NCBI RefSeq assembly: GCF_003992615.1
Contig: NZ_RZMY01000018.1
Location: 474,201 to 538,200 of the forward strand
DNA: 64,000 nucleotides
Direction: 5' to 3'
Source: Flagellimonas beolgyonensis
GTDB taxonomy: Bacteria > Bacteroidota > Bacteroidia > Flavobacteriales > Flavobacteriaceae
Numbering within the stretch: position 1 is the stretch's first letter; every line of letters begins with the position of its first letter. A program made the position numbers and the translations under genes. Positions 27,900 to 36,654 of the stretch are shown in pieces. The notes beneath the pieces are model-generated. The model saw nothing but the letters and a program-made list of their open reading frames with translations, was not told the origin of the DNA and searched no databases.

Positions 27900-28931
27900 A
27901 TGCCATATCAAAATTTAATCATTCACAGTATTGAAAAAGAACAACATTCTGATGAAGTAACAATCATTAAATCTGAATCTACCATAGAGATAGTAGGAGA
28001 GCCTATTGAAAATTTTTGTGCATCTCTCATTGATGCCTATAGGAATGACAAGCGGATCAGTAATACCAAGTTTAAGGATGACAGTCGATTCAAGGTGCTT
28101 TACGGGAGGTACAAGAATGGTGAAATAGGATTTGTTGAAGCCACTAGGGAGTTGATTGATCAAATGGGAATTATTCTACAGAATAAAACAGCGGCCAAAG
28201 GGGGAAAATTTGCCTTTATAGAAGAGGACATAAATGGCAATAGCTTTTTTTATGCATTTCTTATCCGGGATAGAAAGGGAGGCCAAATCCAATACTCGGA
28301 GGAAAACTCAAAGTATATTTTAAATTCTGTCGAATATGCGGATACCAATAATTTGGCAATGGCAGCTCGTGTAAATCATAATATTTTTTTAGATATCAGT
28401 ACGAACAGTTTGCTCAATTACCTTTCCTTTACCTATAGTGGTACAAAACAAAGTGAAGTTTCAGATTACTTTTCAAATTGGTTGGGAGCGGCCGAGTTGC
28501 ACAAAAATTCAGAATATGCCAAGGACTTGAGTAAGGCTATTCTAAAAATTGGGGATTTTGATGAAGAAGGTTACGCGGGAACGGCAACTGAAAAACTACA
28601 GTTGGTCTTAAATTACGCCCAATCCAATAATGATGATATTATCAATCTTTATGCCCTTAGCGAATATTTGTATGGACCTGACAACCGAAATCTTATCAGA
28701 GAGACCTGTGATGCCCATGATTACATTTTCACAGAAAAATTCAAGTTGATATCGACCAGTAAAAATTTGTTCAAAAACATATCAGTGAACGTAAGTGGAA
28801 TTAAACTGCAATTTCCCCGAAATTTATTGGACAACGATATTGTGAAGGTGGAAGAGGGAATGGTTGTGATCAATGATGCCGTATTGGCAGCTAAAATCCT
28901 TAGCGACTATGAGTCCCAAGCAGAATCTTGA
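27900..28931 (+). CDS. NdpA/YejK-family nucleoid-associated protein
   Basis: A 343-aa protein resembling the 37-kDa nucleoid-associated family. It starts with an IHSIEK-type strand, has IENFCASLIDAYRNDKRISNTKFKDD, then a central FAFIEEDINGNSFFYAFLIRDRKGGQI block. The late region includes LSFTYSGTKQSEVSDYFSNWLGAAELHKNSEYAKDL, and the end is VSGIKLQFPRNLLDNDIVKVEEGMVVI. E. coli NdpA binds the nucleoid; its mechanism is not settled. The next gene starts 23 bases before this stop, so the two are translationally coupled. The region is AT-richer than the conjugation genes. Copies on mobile DNA beside a membrane protein suggest a defence or host-interaction role, which is inference. Confidence 0.7.
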   Translation: MPYQNLIIHSIEKEQHSDEVTIIKSESTIEIVGEPIENFCASLIDAYRNDKRISNTKFKDDSRFKVLYGRYKNGEIGFVEATRELIDQMGIILQNKTAAKGGKFAFIEEDINGNSFFYAFLIRDRKGGQIQYSEENSKYILNSVEYADTNNLAMAARVNHNIFLDISTNSLLNYLSFTYSGTKQSEVSDYFSNWLGAAELHKNSEYAKDLSKAILKIGDFDEEGYAGTATEKLQLVLNYAQSNNDDIINLYALSEYLYGPDNRNLIRETCDAHDYIFTEKFKLISTSKNLFKNISVNVSGIKLQFPRNLLDNDIVKVEEGMVVINDAVLAAKILSDYESQAES

Positions 28932-30303
28932 ATTGTTGGTTGATTTTTTTCAGAATCATTCCTTCACGGTAACCGATACATTAAATGAGTTGATATTGGT
29001 TGCGCCGGAGGGAGCGGTTCGGGAACTGTTGGGCAAATCAAATGGCAATCATGATTTTGATTTAATGTTCGCATCAACCGGAGAAGGGGATAGTTTTCGT
29101 TTGGCAGGAAGCAGGAATATTTTTGGAATAGATATTTTTGACTCCAGATCTAATTTTTCCAAGGCGTACAAATCCTTGGATTCCTCTAAAAACTATCTGA
29201 TTTTTGATAATCAATCCAAGCAATTTATTTCTTGGGTGGAGGGCAATGTTTATAAATCAAATGACCGTTCATCGGACGAGTTCTTTTTCAGCAACATCTT
29301 TAACTTCAAGGAATTTGAAAAAAAGTGGATTGAAATTGGTAAGGAAGCCAATCTATCGGACGAGGATTTCTCATTCATAGATTATTATAACATTCAAAGA
29401 GAAACCTTTTTACTTTCCACGATATCGAACAAAATTCAGGTAAAACAACCCACTTTCTTTCCGGAAACAGATGAAGATCTTTCCAACCGATTGGATTTAT
29501 TTCACAGTTGTTTCAACATTGATTCCAAAAAACAGTTCCCTAAATTCATCAAAAAGAATCTTATTGAATCGATTAGCGAATACGGTAGCGAAGAAAGGCT
29601 AATACAGTCCTTTCTGAAATTCGATAAAATTTATGAAAAAGCCGATCTTGACTTCCAGGTTTATTTAAATGACATCTCGATTGATAAGCTAAGGGATGAA
29701 TATGAAGACTTTAAAAGAGAATCGTTAATGCCATTCTCCGAGATCACCTCAAGTTTGACAATCAAAATCCTTTCTGTGCCGATCGCCTTTTCGGCCATCC
29801 TATTTTCCTTGAGTAGGATATCAAACCCCGTACTACAAATCGGTGTGATTTTCTCATTGCTGTTGTCCTCCATTATTTTGAACTTTTCATTAAAAAATCA
29901 CTTTTCCGATTTAATAGCTATCTACAGATTGTTTGGAAAAAAAGTCAAAAAAATAGGTGAGCACAATTTCTTTGTCAAAAATCCTCGGGAGAAATCTGAA
30001 ATACGTGAAGTAATCACCCATATAGTTGAAAAGGTGCGATACTCCCAGAGATTTATCTGGTCATATTTTATAATTTCCTCGTTACTTTTTTTATTTGTCT
30101 GTGTGTTTTTTCTTTGGCCCATTATTAAAACCATTGATTTCACAAGTGACTTTGATAAAGAATTGTTCGATGCTCAATATGTCATAGTCCTGGTTTTAGC
30201 ACTACTTTTTCTAGTTGTTACATGTGTACAAGGGATTGTATTAAAAAAGGACGCAACCACTTTAAAAGTTATTGGTAAGGACTATTCGCTTGAAAAGTTT
30301 TAA
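28909..30303 (+). CDS. Membrane protein of unknown function coupled to the NdpA-like gene
   Basis: A 464-aa protein from the ATG at 28909 (MSPKQNLELL). The first 260 residues are soluble and mixed alpha/beta without a motif I recognise. Then come four likely membrane helices in two pairs (LTIKILSVPIAFSAILFSL with VLQIGVIFSLLLSSIILNF; FIWSYFIISSLLFLFVCVFFLWPII with YVIVLVLALLFLVVTCVQGIVL). The segment between them (about 345-385) is basic and helical. The order soluble sensor-like part then membrane part, coupled to a DNA-binding-type protein, is the plan of some two-gene abortive infection systems, but I cannot name a family. Confidence 0.72.
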   Translation: MSPKQNLELLVDFFQNHSFTVTDTLNELILVAPEGAVRELLGKSNGNHDFDLMFASTGEGDSFRLAGSRNIFGIDIFDSRSNFSKAYKSLDSSKNYLIFDNQSKQFISWVEGNVYKSNDRSSDEFFFSNIFNFKEFEKKWIEIGKEANLSDEDFSFIDYYNIQRETFLLSTISNKIQVKQPTFFPETDEDLSNRLDLFHSCFNIDSKKQFPKFIKKNLIESISEYGSEERLIQSFLKFDKIYEKADLDFQVYLNDISIDKLRDEYEDFKRESLMPFSEITSSLTIKILSVPIAFSAILFSLSRISNPVLQIGVIFSLLLSSIILNFSLKNHFSDLIAIYRLFGKKVKKIGEHNFFVKNPREKSEIREVITHIVEKVRYSQRFIWSYFIISSLLFLFVCVFFLWPIIKTIDFTSDFDKELFDAQYVIVLVLALLFLVVTCVQGIVLKKDATTLKVIGKDYSLEKF

Positions 30304-30411
30304 CAGGCCAAGTACATTGCTATGAAATGGGAATGATTTCTTTAATCAATGCATCTTTGGGATGTTATTTTGTCCTAATCCCGGGAATCAAAAAAAAAGC
30401 GAAAGTTAATT

Positions 30412-30597
30412 TCATCCAATGTTTACTCCTGTTAAGTCCAGTAAAAGGGCTACAGTAATAAAATAAATGATGTTGGATGGATTTCCAATGGAAAACGATG
30501 ATAAACAAATTACCCGGAAAATAATTGCTGGACGTCTGCCAAAGATTTCCTCTACAAAGACTTCTTGTGTCTTTGCGATGAAATCCTTTACGTCCAC
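30412..30597 (-). CDS. Possible small protein or gene remnant
   Basis: A 61-aa frame starting at GTG: an amphipathic N-terminus (VKDFIAKTQEVFVEEIFGRR) and a hydrophobic C-terminal half (NIIYFITVALLLDLTGVNIG). Codon choice looks natural, but there is no ATG and no partner gene. It could be a fragment of a decayed gene in the 700-base gap before ssb. Confidence 0.25.
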   Translation of the reverse strand: MDVKDFIAKTQEVFVEEIFGRRPAIIFRVICLSSFSIGNPSNIIYFITVALLLDLTGVNIG

Positions 30598-30776
30598 GGT
30601 AGGGTAAAAATTTTAAGGGGTCTATAATAAAAGAAGCCTGGGTTGTTTTTCGGGTCATCGAAAAACAGGGCAGGACCTAAGGACTTCCTATCAGGACACC
30701 ACTTCCTTTACTCGCTTAACTTTCCGTACGCTCACTTGCAACTGGGTCAGATGGAATTCCTAAGGCCCTTATCGAA

Positions 30777-30845
30777 CCTGTCAAGGCCAAGACAGGTTTT
30801 GCCCGAAAATAGGGTTTCCATTTCCTTGAAAACCCTTGGGTTTTC
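30777..30845. other. Two perfect short hairpins in the 30304-31002 intergenic region
   Basis: CCTGTC/GACAGG with an 8-base loop at 30777-30796, and GAAAACCC/GGGTTTTC with a 2-base loop at 30828-30845. They sit in a gene-free stretch upstream of ssb. They may belong to an untranslated regulatory leader, or to a processing or replication site of the element. Nothing else stands out in this gap except the weak frame at 30412-30597. Confidence 0.45.
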
Positions 30846-31002
30846 TACGTCACGGACCCTCCCGATTTTCTTCCAAAAGCCTTGACAGAACCCCCTTCTT
30901 TTATTGTGCTGCGCACGTAAGAAGCAAACAAACGCCCCTTAAAATTTGGGAAACAATGACCAAAAAAAAGGGAGATTTTATTAACCTTTTAAAGCTTTTA
31001 TC

Positions 31003-31347
31003 ATGAGTACATTAAGAAACAAAGTACAGTTGATCGGGAACGTGGGGCAAGACCCTGTAATCACGGATTTGGACAGTGGAAAACGTGTGGCACGGTTTAC
31101 CTTGGCCACCAATGAGCACTACAAGAACAACCAAGGGGAACGGGTGACCAATACCGAATGGCATACCCTGATCGGTTGGGGCAAGCTTGCCGACATTATC
31201 GAGGGTTTTGTGACCAAGGGCAAGGAGATTGCCATTGAAGGGAAATTGACCTCCCGTTCCTATGAGGACAAGGAAGGGAACAAACGCTATGTGACCGAAG
31301 TGGTGTTGAGTGAAATCCTTTTGTTGGGAGGAGCCAACGAAGGGTAA
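31003..31347 (+). CDS. ssb: Single-stranded DNA-binding protein
   Basis: A 114-aa OB-fold SSB: MSTLRNKVQLIGNVGQDP, then KRVARFTLATNEHY, EWHTLIGWGKLADIIEGFVTKGKEIAIEGKL and YVTEVVLSEILLL. It lacks the acidic C-terminal tail of host SSB, as usual for short element-borne SSBs of Bacteroidota. Its likely job is to coat the single strand during conjugative transfer and replication of the element. A hairpin follows the stop, before the radC-like gene. Confidence 0.93.
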   Translation: MSTLRNKVQLIGNVGQDPVITDLDSGKRVARFTLATNEHYKNNQGERVTNTEWHTLIGWGKLADIIEGFVTKGKEIAIEGKLTSRSYEDKEGNKRYVTEVVLSEILLLGGANEG

Positions 31348-31352
31348 AACCC

Positions 31353-31390
31353 TAGGGTGTCCAAATCCATATAAGGACACCCTATTGTTT
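31353..31390 (+). terminator. Hairpin/terminator between ssb and the radC-like gene
   Basis: A perfect 10-bp stem TAGGGTGTCC (31353-31362) and GGACACCCTA (31375-31384), followed by TTGTTTTT. The T run is interrupted by one G, so it may attenuate rather than fully stop transcription into the radC-like gene. Confidence 0.65.
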
Positions 31391-31405
31391 TTCATCATCA
31401 AAACA

Positions 31406-31861
31406 ATGATCATGGAACATCAAGTTAATGAAATACAGATCAGTTATCGGGAAAAGCTCAGTACCTTGAAATCCCTATCCATAACCAACTCCAATGAAGT
31501 GGCAAAACTGTTGTTCAAGAATTGGGACAATAAGACCATTGGACTTCATGAGACTTTCAAGATTGTGCTGCTGAACCAGTCCAATAAGGTCAAGGGTATC
31601 TATCCCTTGTCCCATGGTGGCATCACGGGAACCTTGGTGGATATGCGCATCCTTTTTGCCATTACCTTAAAGACCCTTTCCGTGGGAATCATCCTCGCCA
31701 ATAACCACCCCTCTGGACAACTCAAGGCAAGCGAACCCGATAAGCAATTGACCCGGAAGATCAAACAGGCTGCACAGCTTTTCGACGTCAAGATATTGGA
31801 CCATATCATCCTGGCACCCGATGGCCGATATTACAGTTTTGCCGATAACGGGATTTTATAA
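31406..31861 (+). CDS. RadC-like JAB/MPN-domain protein with an altered metal motif
   Basis: A 151-aa protein consisting of the RadC core: VAKLLFKNWD, then IVLLNQSNKVKGIYPLSHGGITGTLVDMRILF, VGIILANNHPSGQLKASEPDKQLT and LDHIILAPDGRYYSF. The usual metal-binding motif HNHPSG reads NNHPSG here (N99 in place of the first His), while the following His101, Ser and Asp are kept. Such proteins are common beside ssb on conjugative elements; their function is unsettled. Loss of one ligand may abolish metal catalysis. The ATG at 31406 or the one at 31412 could be used. Longer frames run back into ssb and the hairpin. Confidence 0.85.
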   Translation: MIMEHQVNEIQISYREKLSTLKSLSITNSNEVAKLLFKNWDNKTIGLHETFKIVLLNQSNKVKGIYPLSHGGITGTLVDMRILFAITLKTLSVGIILANNHPSGQLKASEPDKQLTRKIKQAAQLFDVKILDHIILAPDGRYYSFADNGIL

Positions 31862-31894
31862 GCTGCAAGCTTTGGATGGAATTTTAAATGAATA

Positions 31895-32077
31895 ATGAAG
31901 AAGCCCAAAAAATCAAGAACAATGGAAACACGTATCAGAAAATCATTGGAGATTCCAGCTAGAAAACACCGAGGATCTCCAACCGAAAAGGAAACCAATG
32001 CAGAGAAGATCTTTCTGTTGGTCATCAACCTTTGGATATTTCGATTTGAATATATCAAGGAACAGAACAAATCTTGA
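31895..32077 (+). CDS. Small basic hypothetical protein
   Basis: A 60-aa frame between the radC-like gene and a strong terminator, on the same strand. The first half is very basic (KKPKKSRTMETRIRKSLEIPARKHRG) and the second has a short hydrophobic segment (IFLLVINLWIFRF). Position inside the transcription unit supports expression. No family is recognised. Confidence 0.4.
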   Translation: MKKPKKSRTMETRIRKSLEIPARKHRGSPTEKETNAEKIFLLVINLWIFRFEYIKEQNKS

Positions 32078-32103
32078 ATCATTTTAGGAAATTTTAAATC
32101 AGG

Positions 32104-32131
32104 AAGACCCTTGTAAAAGGGTCTTTTTTTT
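32104..32131 (+). terminator. Rho-independent terminator after the ssb/radC-like unit
   Basis: A perfect 9-bp stem AAGACCCTT/AAGGGTCTT with a GTAA loop, followed by eight T in total. Confidence 0.9.
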
Positions 32132-32404
32132 AGTCATTCCTGTTACATTTGACGTTTTGGATAGCCTGTAAAGGAAAATACATTTAATTCCATCACAATT
32201 GCACACAATCATCAAGGTTTTGTGTTTTCAATTTACCTCCAAAGTGTTTATATTTAAAGAAGGATATTGTACCCATAGATTGGTGCTGTGACCATTTTGA
32301 TCTGCCTCGGCAAACTGTTTGACTTTCCACAAGACTAGACCGTCCAATTTGACTTTTAGAGAATACGCAACTGGGTTTTGGACCCTGTTGTGCAATTCAT
32401 TTTT

Positions 32405-32460
32405 GTCCCTGCGGGACGGAAAGGAAGAGCAAGAGGATAGCGTGCTCACGCAACGCTACC
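32405..32460 (+). other. Probable origin of transfer (oriT) region upstream of mobA
   Basis: In the 455-base gap before the mobilisation genes lie GTCCC/GGGAC (32405-32417), TAGCGT/ACGCTA (32438-32458) and an alternative CGTG/CACG hairpin inside it (32441-32450). Inverted repeats next to a nick site are typical of oriT, and Bacteroidota oriT regions usually sit just upstream of the mob genes. The nick site itself cannot be read. The rest of 32132-32586 holds no gene. Confidence 0.5.
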
Positions 32461-32528
32461 GATCATAGTTGCTCCGCAAGGCCTCTGTTTATGGGGTTTT
32501 ACGGCAATATTGAAAATAATGGCTTGGT

Positions 32529-32587
32529 AATTTTTAATGGAAAAAAACACCGGGCCCAGTAAAACTCTTGAATTTTTAATGGAAAAA
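32529..32587 (+). repeat. 17-bp direct repeat overlapping the mobA start
   Basis: AATTTTTAATGGAAAAA occurs at 32529-32545 and 32571-32587, spaced 42 bases, with the second copy touching the mobA ATG. It is a plausible binding site for the MobA protein or another relaxosome factor (inference). Confidence 0.6.
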
Positions 32588-33174
32588 TGGACAAAGGATA
32601 CGAAAATGAACGGTTTACCTGTCTGAGCATCAAGATTACGATCGCCAAAAAATATCGAAGGTTCTGTAGGACCCAAGGAAGGTCCCAATCCATGACCTTA
32701 CTGTCCATGGTGGAGTTCTTTGAACAAAATGGCATCTCCCCGGATGAGCGGATGCACGAGACAGTGGCCAGCCTTAAATATCTGATCAAAAGACGCTTCA
32801 ATGCCATGGTCGCCATTATGCGAAGTATCGAGAAGGAACAGACCCTACCCACGGTCAGCATGATCCAGGCACTCTTTGAACAGGAATTGGAATCCGAGGA
32901 CGGAGATGGGTGGGAAGGGGATTTCGATTTTTTTGAGGAACAGTTAGCTGAAATCAAAAAGCCTGTCGAACCTGAATTGTTGGATACAGAGATTACGGTT
33001 CCCAAGATTCGATACGATCGATTAAAAGAACAGATGGAAGAACTGAAGCAGGATTTTGTATATGTCCTCGACCATGTGCAACCTATTAAGAACCGGTTGG
33101 GGAAAGACCATCTCCGTTTGGATCTCCATCCCGGTGCCGTTGAAAAATATCGTACAAAAATCAAAAACCTATAA
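32587..33174 (+). CDS. mobA: Mobilisation accessory protein, BfmA/BtgA family (MobA)
   Basis: A 195-aa protein with the BfmA/BtgA-type N-terminus (FTCLSIKITIAKKYRRFCRTQGRSQSMTLLSMVEFFEQNGISPDE), a ribbon-helix-helix-like DNA-binding region, and a charged coiled-coil C-terminal part. Relatives bind oriT and help the relaxase in Bacteroides mobilisable elements. The gene starts right after the probable oriT and ends 2 bases before mobB, forming a mobA-mobB-mobC operon. Confidence 0.82.
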   Translation: MDKGYENERFTCLSIKITIAKKYRRFCRTQGRSQSMTLLSMVEFFEQNGISPDERMHETVASLKYLIKRRFNAMVAIMRSIEKEQTLPTVSMIQALFEQELESEDGDGWEGDFDFFEEQLAEIKKPVEPELLDTEITVPKIRYDRLKEQMEELKQDFVYVLDHVQPIKNRLGKDHLRLDLHPGAVEKYRTKIKNL

Positions 33175-33176
33175 GC

Positions 33177-34196
33177 ATGTACATCGCCATCACACGCCAA
33201 CAATTGGGTGACAACCATCGGGGCAGTGCCCGGGATTTTGTCAATTACCTCGGGAAAGAGAACGAGGGGAAGGATCGGGAAGGTCAAGAACTGTTTTTTA
33301 ACCAAACGGAAAACAATATTGATGCCGAGCGGGTCATCTCCGAGATCGACGCCAATACATCCAAGTTGGGCAAAAAGGATCCCAAGTTCTATTCCATTGT
33401 GGTAAGTCCCTCGCAAAGGGAGTTGAACTCTATTGGGAATGACCCCGAGAAACTGAAACAATACACCCGGGAACTCATGAAGGCGTATGCAGCTTCATTC
33501 TATCGGGATAGGGAAGTGACGGTAAGGGATGTGCTGTATTTTGCGAAGTTGGAGCGGGAGCGTACCTATTCCGAAAAGGACAGGGAGATTAAAGAAAACC
33601 AGGTGTTTGCCAGTAAGATTTTGCAACTCCAACATCAGGTAAGGGCCATCAAAAGGGGAGAGGAGCATGGGGATATTGGTAAGCTTGAAGAAAAGATCCA
33701 AGTTTTGGAAAGGGAAGCCCCGCACAAACAACAGGGCAAACGTATCGTTCCCGGTATGGCCAAGGAAGGTCATCAGAGCCATATCCATATTATTGTCAGC
33801 CGTAAGGATGTGACCAATTCCCATAGCCTGTCCCCTGGTTCCAAGTACCGGACTTCCGAGACAACCCTCAATGGAGAGAAAGTGAAACAAGGTTTTGATC
33901 GGGATAAGTTCTATCGTGCTGCTGAGGTGACATTCGATAAACAGTTTGGCTACCGCAGGAACTTTGTGGAGACCTACCATGCCCGCAACTTATTGGACAA
34001 GGATCCCAAACGCTTCTTTTCGGCTCTCTTGGGACTTCCCTCGAATGAACGGCAGGCTGCTAGAAAACTGTTGTTCAAAGCAGGGGTGAACGTGCCCAGT
34101 ATACCCACCAACAAGGCTGAACTGGCCTATAAGGCCTTGATGCAATTGAAAAAAGGAATTGGAAAGGCCTTGGAATCGGGATCAATCGGAATATAA
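33177..34196 (+). CDS. mobB: Relaxase-type mobilisation protein MobB (DUF5712)
   Basis: A 339-aa protein. The N-terminus MYIAITRQQLGDNHRGSARDFVNYLGKEN and the block KFYSIVVSPSQREL are typical of DUF5712. The metal-binding His triad region is GHQSHIHIIVSRKD (two His spaced HIH, with another His upstream), fitting a nicking relaxase. The tyrosine nucleophile should lie near the N-terminus (Y2 or Y39). It nicks oriT and pilots the strand into the channel. It is in an operon with mobA and mobC. Confidence 0.82.
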   Translation: MYIAITRQQLGDNHRGSARDFVNYLGKENEGKDREGQELFFNQTENNIDAERVISEIDANTSKLGKKDPKFYSIVVSPSQRELNSIGNDPEKLKQYTRELMKAYAASFYRDREVTVRDVLYFAKLERERTYSEKDREIKENQVFASKILQLQHQVRAIKRGEEHGDIGKLEEKIQVLEREAPHKQQGKRIVPGMAKEGHQSHIHIIVSRKDVTNSHSLSPGSKYRTSETTLNGEKVKQGFDRDKFYRAAEVTFDKQFGYRRNFVETYHARNLLDKDPKRFFSALLGLPSNERQAARKLLFKAGVNVPSIPTNKAELAYKALMQLKKGIGKALESGSIGI

Positions 34197-34212
34197 AGTG
34201 TTGGTTAAGGGA

Positions 34213-35790
34213 ATGGATTGGAAGCTCGTTGTTTTGGGATTGTTGTTGGGAATCTGGATTTCCTATCTCCTCATTCGATTTGTAAAGTATGGGTTTGTAT
34301 GTATGGCATCTTTTATTGTAGTGTTGACCTTGATCTTGGGCTTTGTTTGGGATTGGGATTCCTTTTTGAGAGGGGTACTGAACCTTTGGTTACCCTTGTT
34401 GTTTGTTCATGTCATTGTCTATGGTTTAGTGGACTATCATAAGGATGCCATGAAACCATCCAAGGTTTTTGAGGTTCGATTTAAGGTCCGGGGCAGGAAC
34501 CTGGTACTTGGAAATATTCGAAGGGGAGTATCCGTTATGGCCTCGGCGGGCAGTGGAAAGACAGAAAGTGTGATCTATGGTTTTTTAAGGCACTTCCAAG
34601 AGCAAGGGTATTCCGGGGTCATCCATGATTACAAGGATTTTGAGATTACGGAAATGGCTTGGCCCCTATGGACGGATGAAAAGGTTCCCTTTCGAATTGT
34701 TTCCTTTGGTCCCATCTACCATAGGGTCAATCCCATAGCCCCCCGGTACCTTCCCGATGAGGAAAGTGTACACGAGGTGTCCCGGGTGCTGCTGGAGAAC
34801 CTGATGGAACACCGGGATTCCGATGAGAACAGTACCTCCCGTTTCTTCAAGGATGCCGCCGAAGGCCTGATCAGTGGACTTATATGGCGGTTGAAGACCG
34901 ATTACCCGGATATTTGCACCCTGCCCCATTTGATGGCCCTGTTCCAGCAGTTGGCCACCAAAAGCCTGATCAAGTTTTTAAGGGGAAACATGACCTCAAG
35001 GGCCATGGCGGATGCCTTTATCAGTGGAGTGGGGTCCGAAAGGCAGACCGCAGGGGTGCTCAGTACCTTGGCCAATGCCATTAAGAAGATCAGTACCCGG
35101 AAACTGTTTATGGTCCTATCGGCAGATGAAATTCCGTTGGATATCAATAACGAACAGCACCCATCGGTCATCACCTTGGTGAACAACCCCCAAAGGGATG
35201 CCTCCCTCTCCCCGGTGATCGCGACCATCATCCACACAATTTCCAAACAAATGGCTCAGCGACACCGAAAACCTTCCTTCATGTTGTTGGAGGAAGCATC
35301 CACCTTGCGATTGTTGAACATGCACAGGATACCGGCCACCCTGCGTAGCTATGATATTGTCAGTGTCTATGTGCTTCAGGACAAGGTCCAGAACGATATG
35401 ATGTATGGGGAGAAGGCCAGTAAGGCGATACTTTCCAATCTGTCCTATCAGTTCTTTGGAAAGGTCAATGACCCGGATACGGCCAAATACTATGAACGCT
35501 TTTTTGAGTTGGTAAAGATTCCCACTCGGAGTGTGAGCAAGAGTTCCGGATTGAATTTGGAACATAGGATCACGGAAGGGGAGAAGGAGGTCTCCAAACG
35601 AAGGGCGGAAGTGTTCTTTCGGTTGCGACAGGGGGAGTTTGTAGTGTTTGCGGACGGGAAGGACCGAAAGGTTCGTTTTCCAAAGCCGGATATTCAAAGG
35701 GGGTTGCCCAAGCCATTGAAGATTACCGAGGGGGATTTGGAGCAGCATTATGTAAAAGTGCACCGGGAGGTCCGTTCGATTTTTAAATGA
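34213..35790 (+). CDS. mobC: Type IV coupling protein MobC/TraG (VirD4-like)
   Basis: A 525-aa protein from the ATG at 34213, 17 bases after the mobB stop. Three N-terminal membrane segments (LVVLGLLLGIWISYLLIRFV; CMASFIVVLTLILGFVW; LWLPLLFVHVIVYGL) precede the ATPase. The Walker A motif is ASAGSGKT at 110-117, the conserved block GVIHDYKDFEITEMA follows, and Walker B/TraM-recognition appears as FMLLEEASTLRLLN. It links the relaxosome to the mating channel. Alternative GTG/TTG starts just upstream (34198, 34201) are possible. Confidence 0.92.
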   Translation: MDWKLVVLGLLLGIWISYLLIRFVKYGFVCMASFIVVLTLILGFVWDWDSFLRGVLNLWLPLLFVHVIVYGLVDYHKDAMKPSKVFEVRFKVRGRNLVLGNIRRGVSVMASAGSGKTESVIYGFLRHFQEQGYSGVIHDYKDFEITEMAWPLWTDEKVPFRIVSFGPIYHRVNPIAPRYLPDEESVHEVSRVLLENLMEHRDSDENSTSRFFKDAAEGLISGLIWRLKTDYPDICTLPHLMALFQQLATKSLIKFLRGNMTSRAMADAFISGVGSERQTAGVLSTLANAIKKISTRKLFMVLSADEIPLDINNEQHPSVITLVNNPQRDASLSPVIATIIHTISKQMAQRHRKPSFMLLEEASTLRLLNMHRIPATLRSYDIVSVYVLQDKVQNDMMYGEKASKAILSNLSYQFFGKVNDPDTAKYYERFFELVKIPTRSVSKSSGLNLEHRITEGEKEVSKRRAEVFFRLRQGEFVVFADGKDRKVRFPKPDIQRGLPKPLKITEGDLEQHYVKVHREVRSIFK

Positions 35791-36039
35791 ACACGATTGG
35801 ATAAGTGGACTTGGAATCGATGTGGGTGTTCTTGATTTATGATAAGATGAAGCCAACAAGTAACACGAACATGATTTGGATACTTCCAAAGGATACCGGG
35901 AAGTGTCCCTTTGAACCCCATCATTTTACCCTAGGTGGATAAGGGTTCATTCCAGCGTTGTTTTCCGTGGTTGTAGCTCCATTAATGTTCCTTTCTTGTC
36001 GAGCCTATAAAATTATCGGTACAGGGTGTCCCGTATTGG

Positions 36040-36654
36040 TCAGCTATGCGAAATCCTTTCTTCAAATTCGGGGCAGTCCAGACGAATATCCTCACCGACC
36101 AGGTCCTTTTCCAATAGGTTGCAGTAGTCGGTCCCGGCCCGTTTCGTATAAAATTTACAACCATAACAAGTCCTTTGGACACTTAAAATACCATGCCTGT
36201 TCAACTTGTAGATCAACTGGCCCAATACATCAAATAGTTGGATCAAATCCTTCGTGGAAAAATCATCCACCTGTTTTTTTAACGGTTCTGAAAAATCATA
36301 GGTCTGGGCAACGATTTCTGTCCCCTTTTCAGAAAGGGACAAGGAATAACTTCGGCTGTCCGAGGATGAAAAGGTTTTGGTAATCAGGCTTTTTTTGTCC
36401 AGCATCCGTACCGCATCGCTGATGGTTGGTTTGGTCACGTTGAATTCCTTGGCCAGATGGCTGACATTGCAAAGCTCCTGTTTGTGGAAAGCGATGAATA
36501 TCAGGATTTGGATCTGGATCGGGCTCAGACCGACCAATTTCGCCTTTTCCCATAGCAAGACCTTGAATACTTCTGAAATACGTTCCAGACCTGCAACGAT
36601 CTTACTTGAAATATCCTTCTGCTGTTGTTCTGGATTGAAGGTGCTTTCGTTCAT
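36040..36654 (-). CDS. MarR-family transcriptional regulator with C-terminal cysteine motif
   Basis: A 204-aa regulator from the ATG at 36654. A winged helix is clear: LSPIQIQILIFIAFHKQELCNVSHLAKEFNVTKPTISDAVRMLDKKSLITKTFSSSDSRSYSLSLSEKG. A C-terminal extension has four Cys (TCYGCKFYTKR ... DYCNLL ... LDCPEF), suggesting a metal or Fe-S/redox sensor. It is the last gene of the thioredoxin-like/secreted/DUF2024 group. A hairpin with U run ends at its start codon. Operator-like palindromes lie upstream of three genes of this group, so it probably autoregulates the whole locus. Confidence 0.86.
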   Translation of the reverse strand: MNESTFNPEQQQKDISSKIVAGLERISEVFKVLLWEKAKLVGLSPIQIQILIFIAFHKQELCNVSHLAKEFNVTKPTISDAVRMLDKKSLITKTFSSSDSRSYSLSLSEKGTEIVAQTYDFSEPLKKQVDDFSTKDLIQLFDVLGQLIYKLNRHGILSVQRTCYGCKFYTKRAGTDYCNLLEKDLVGEDIRLDCPEFEERISHS

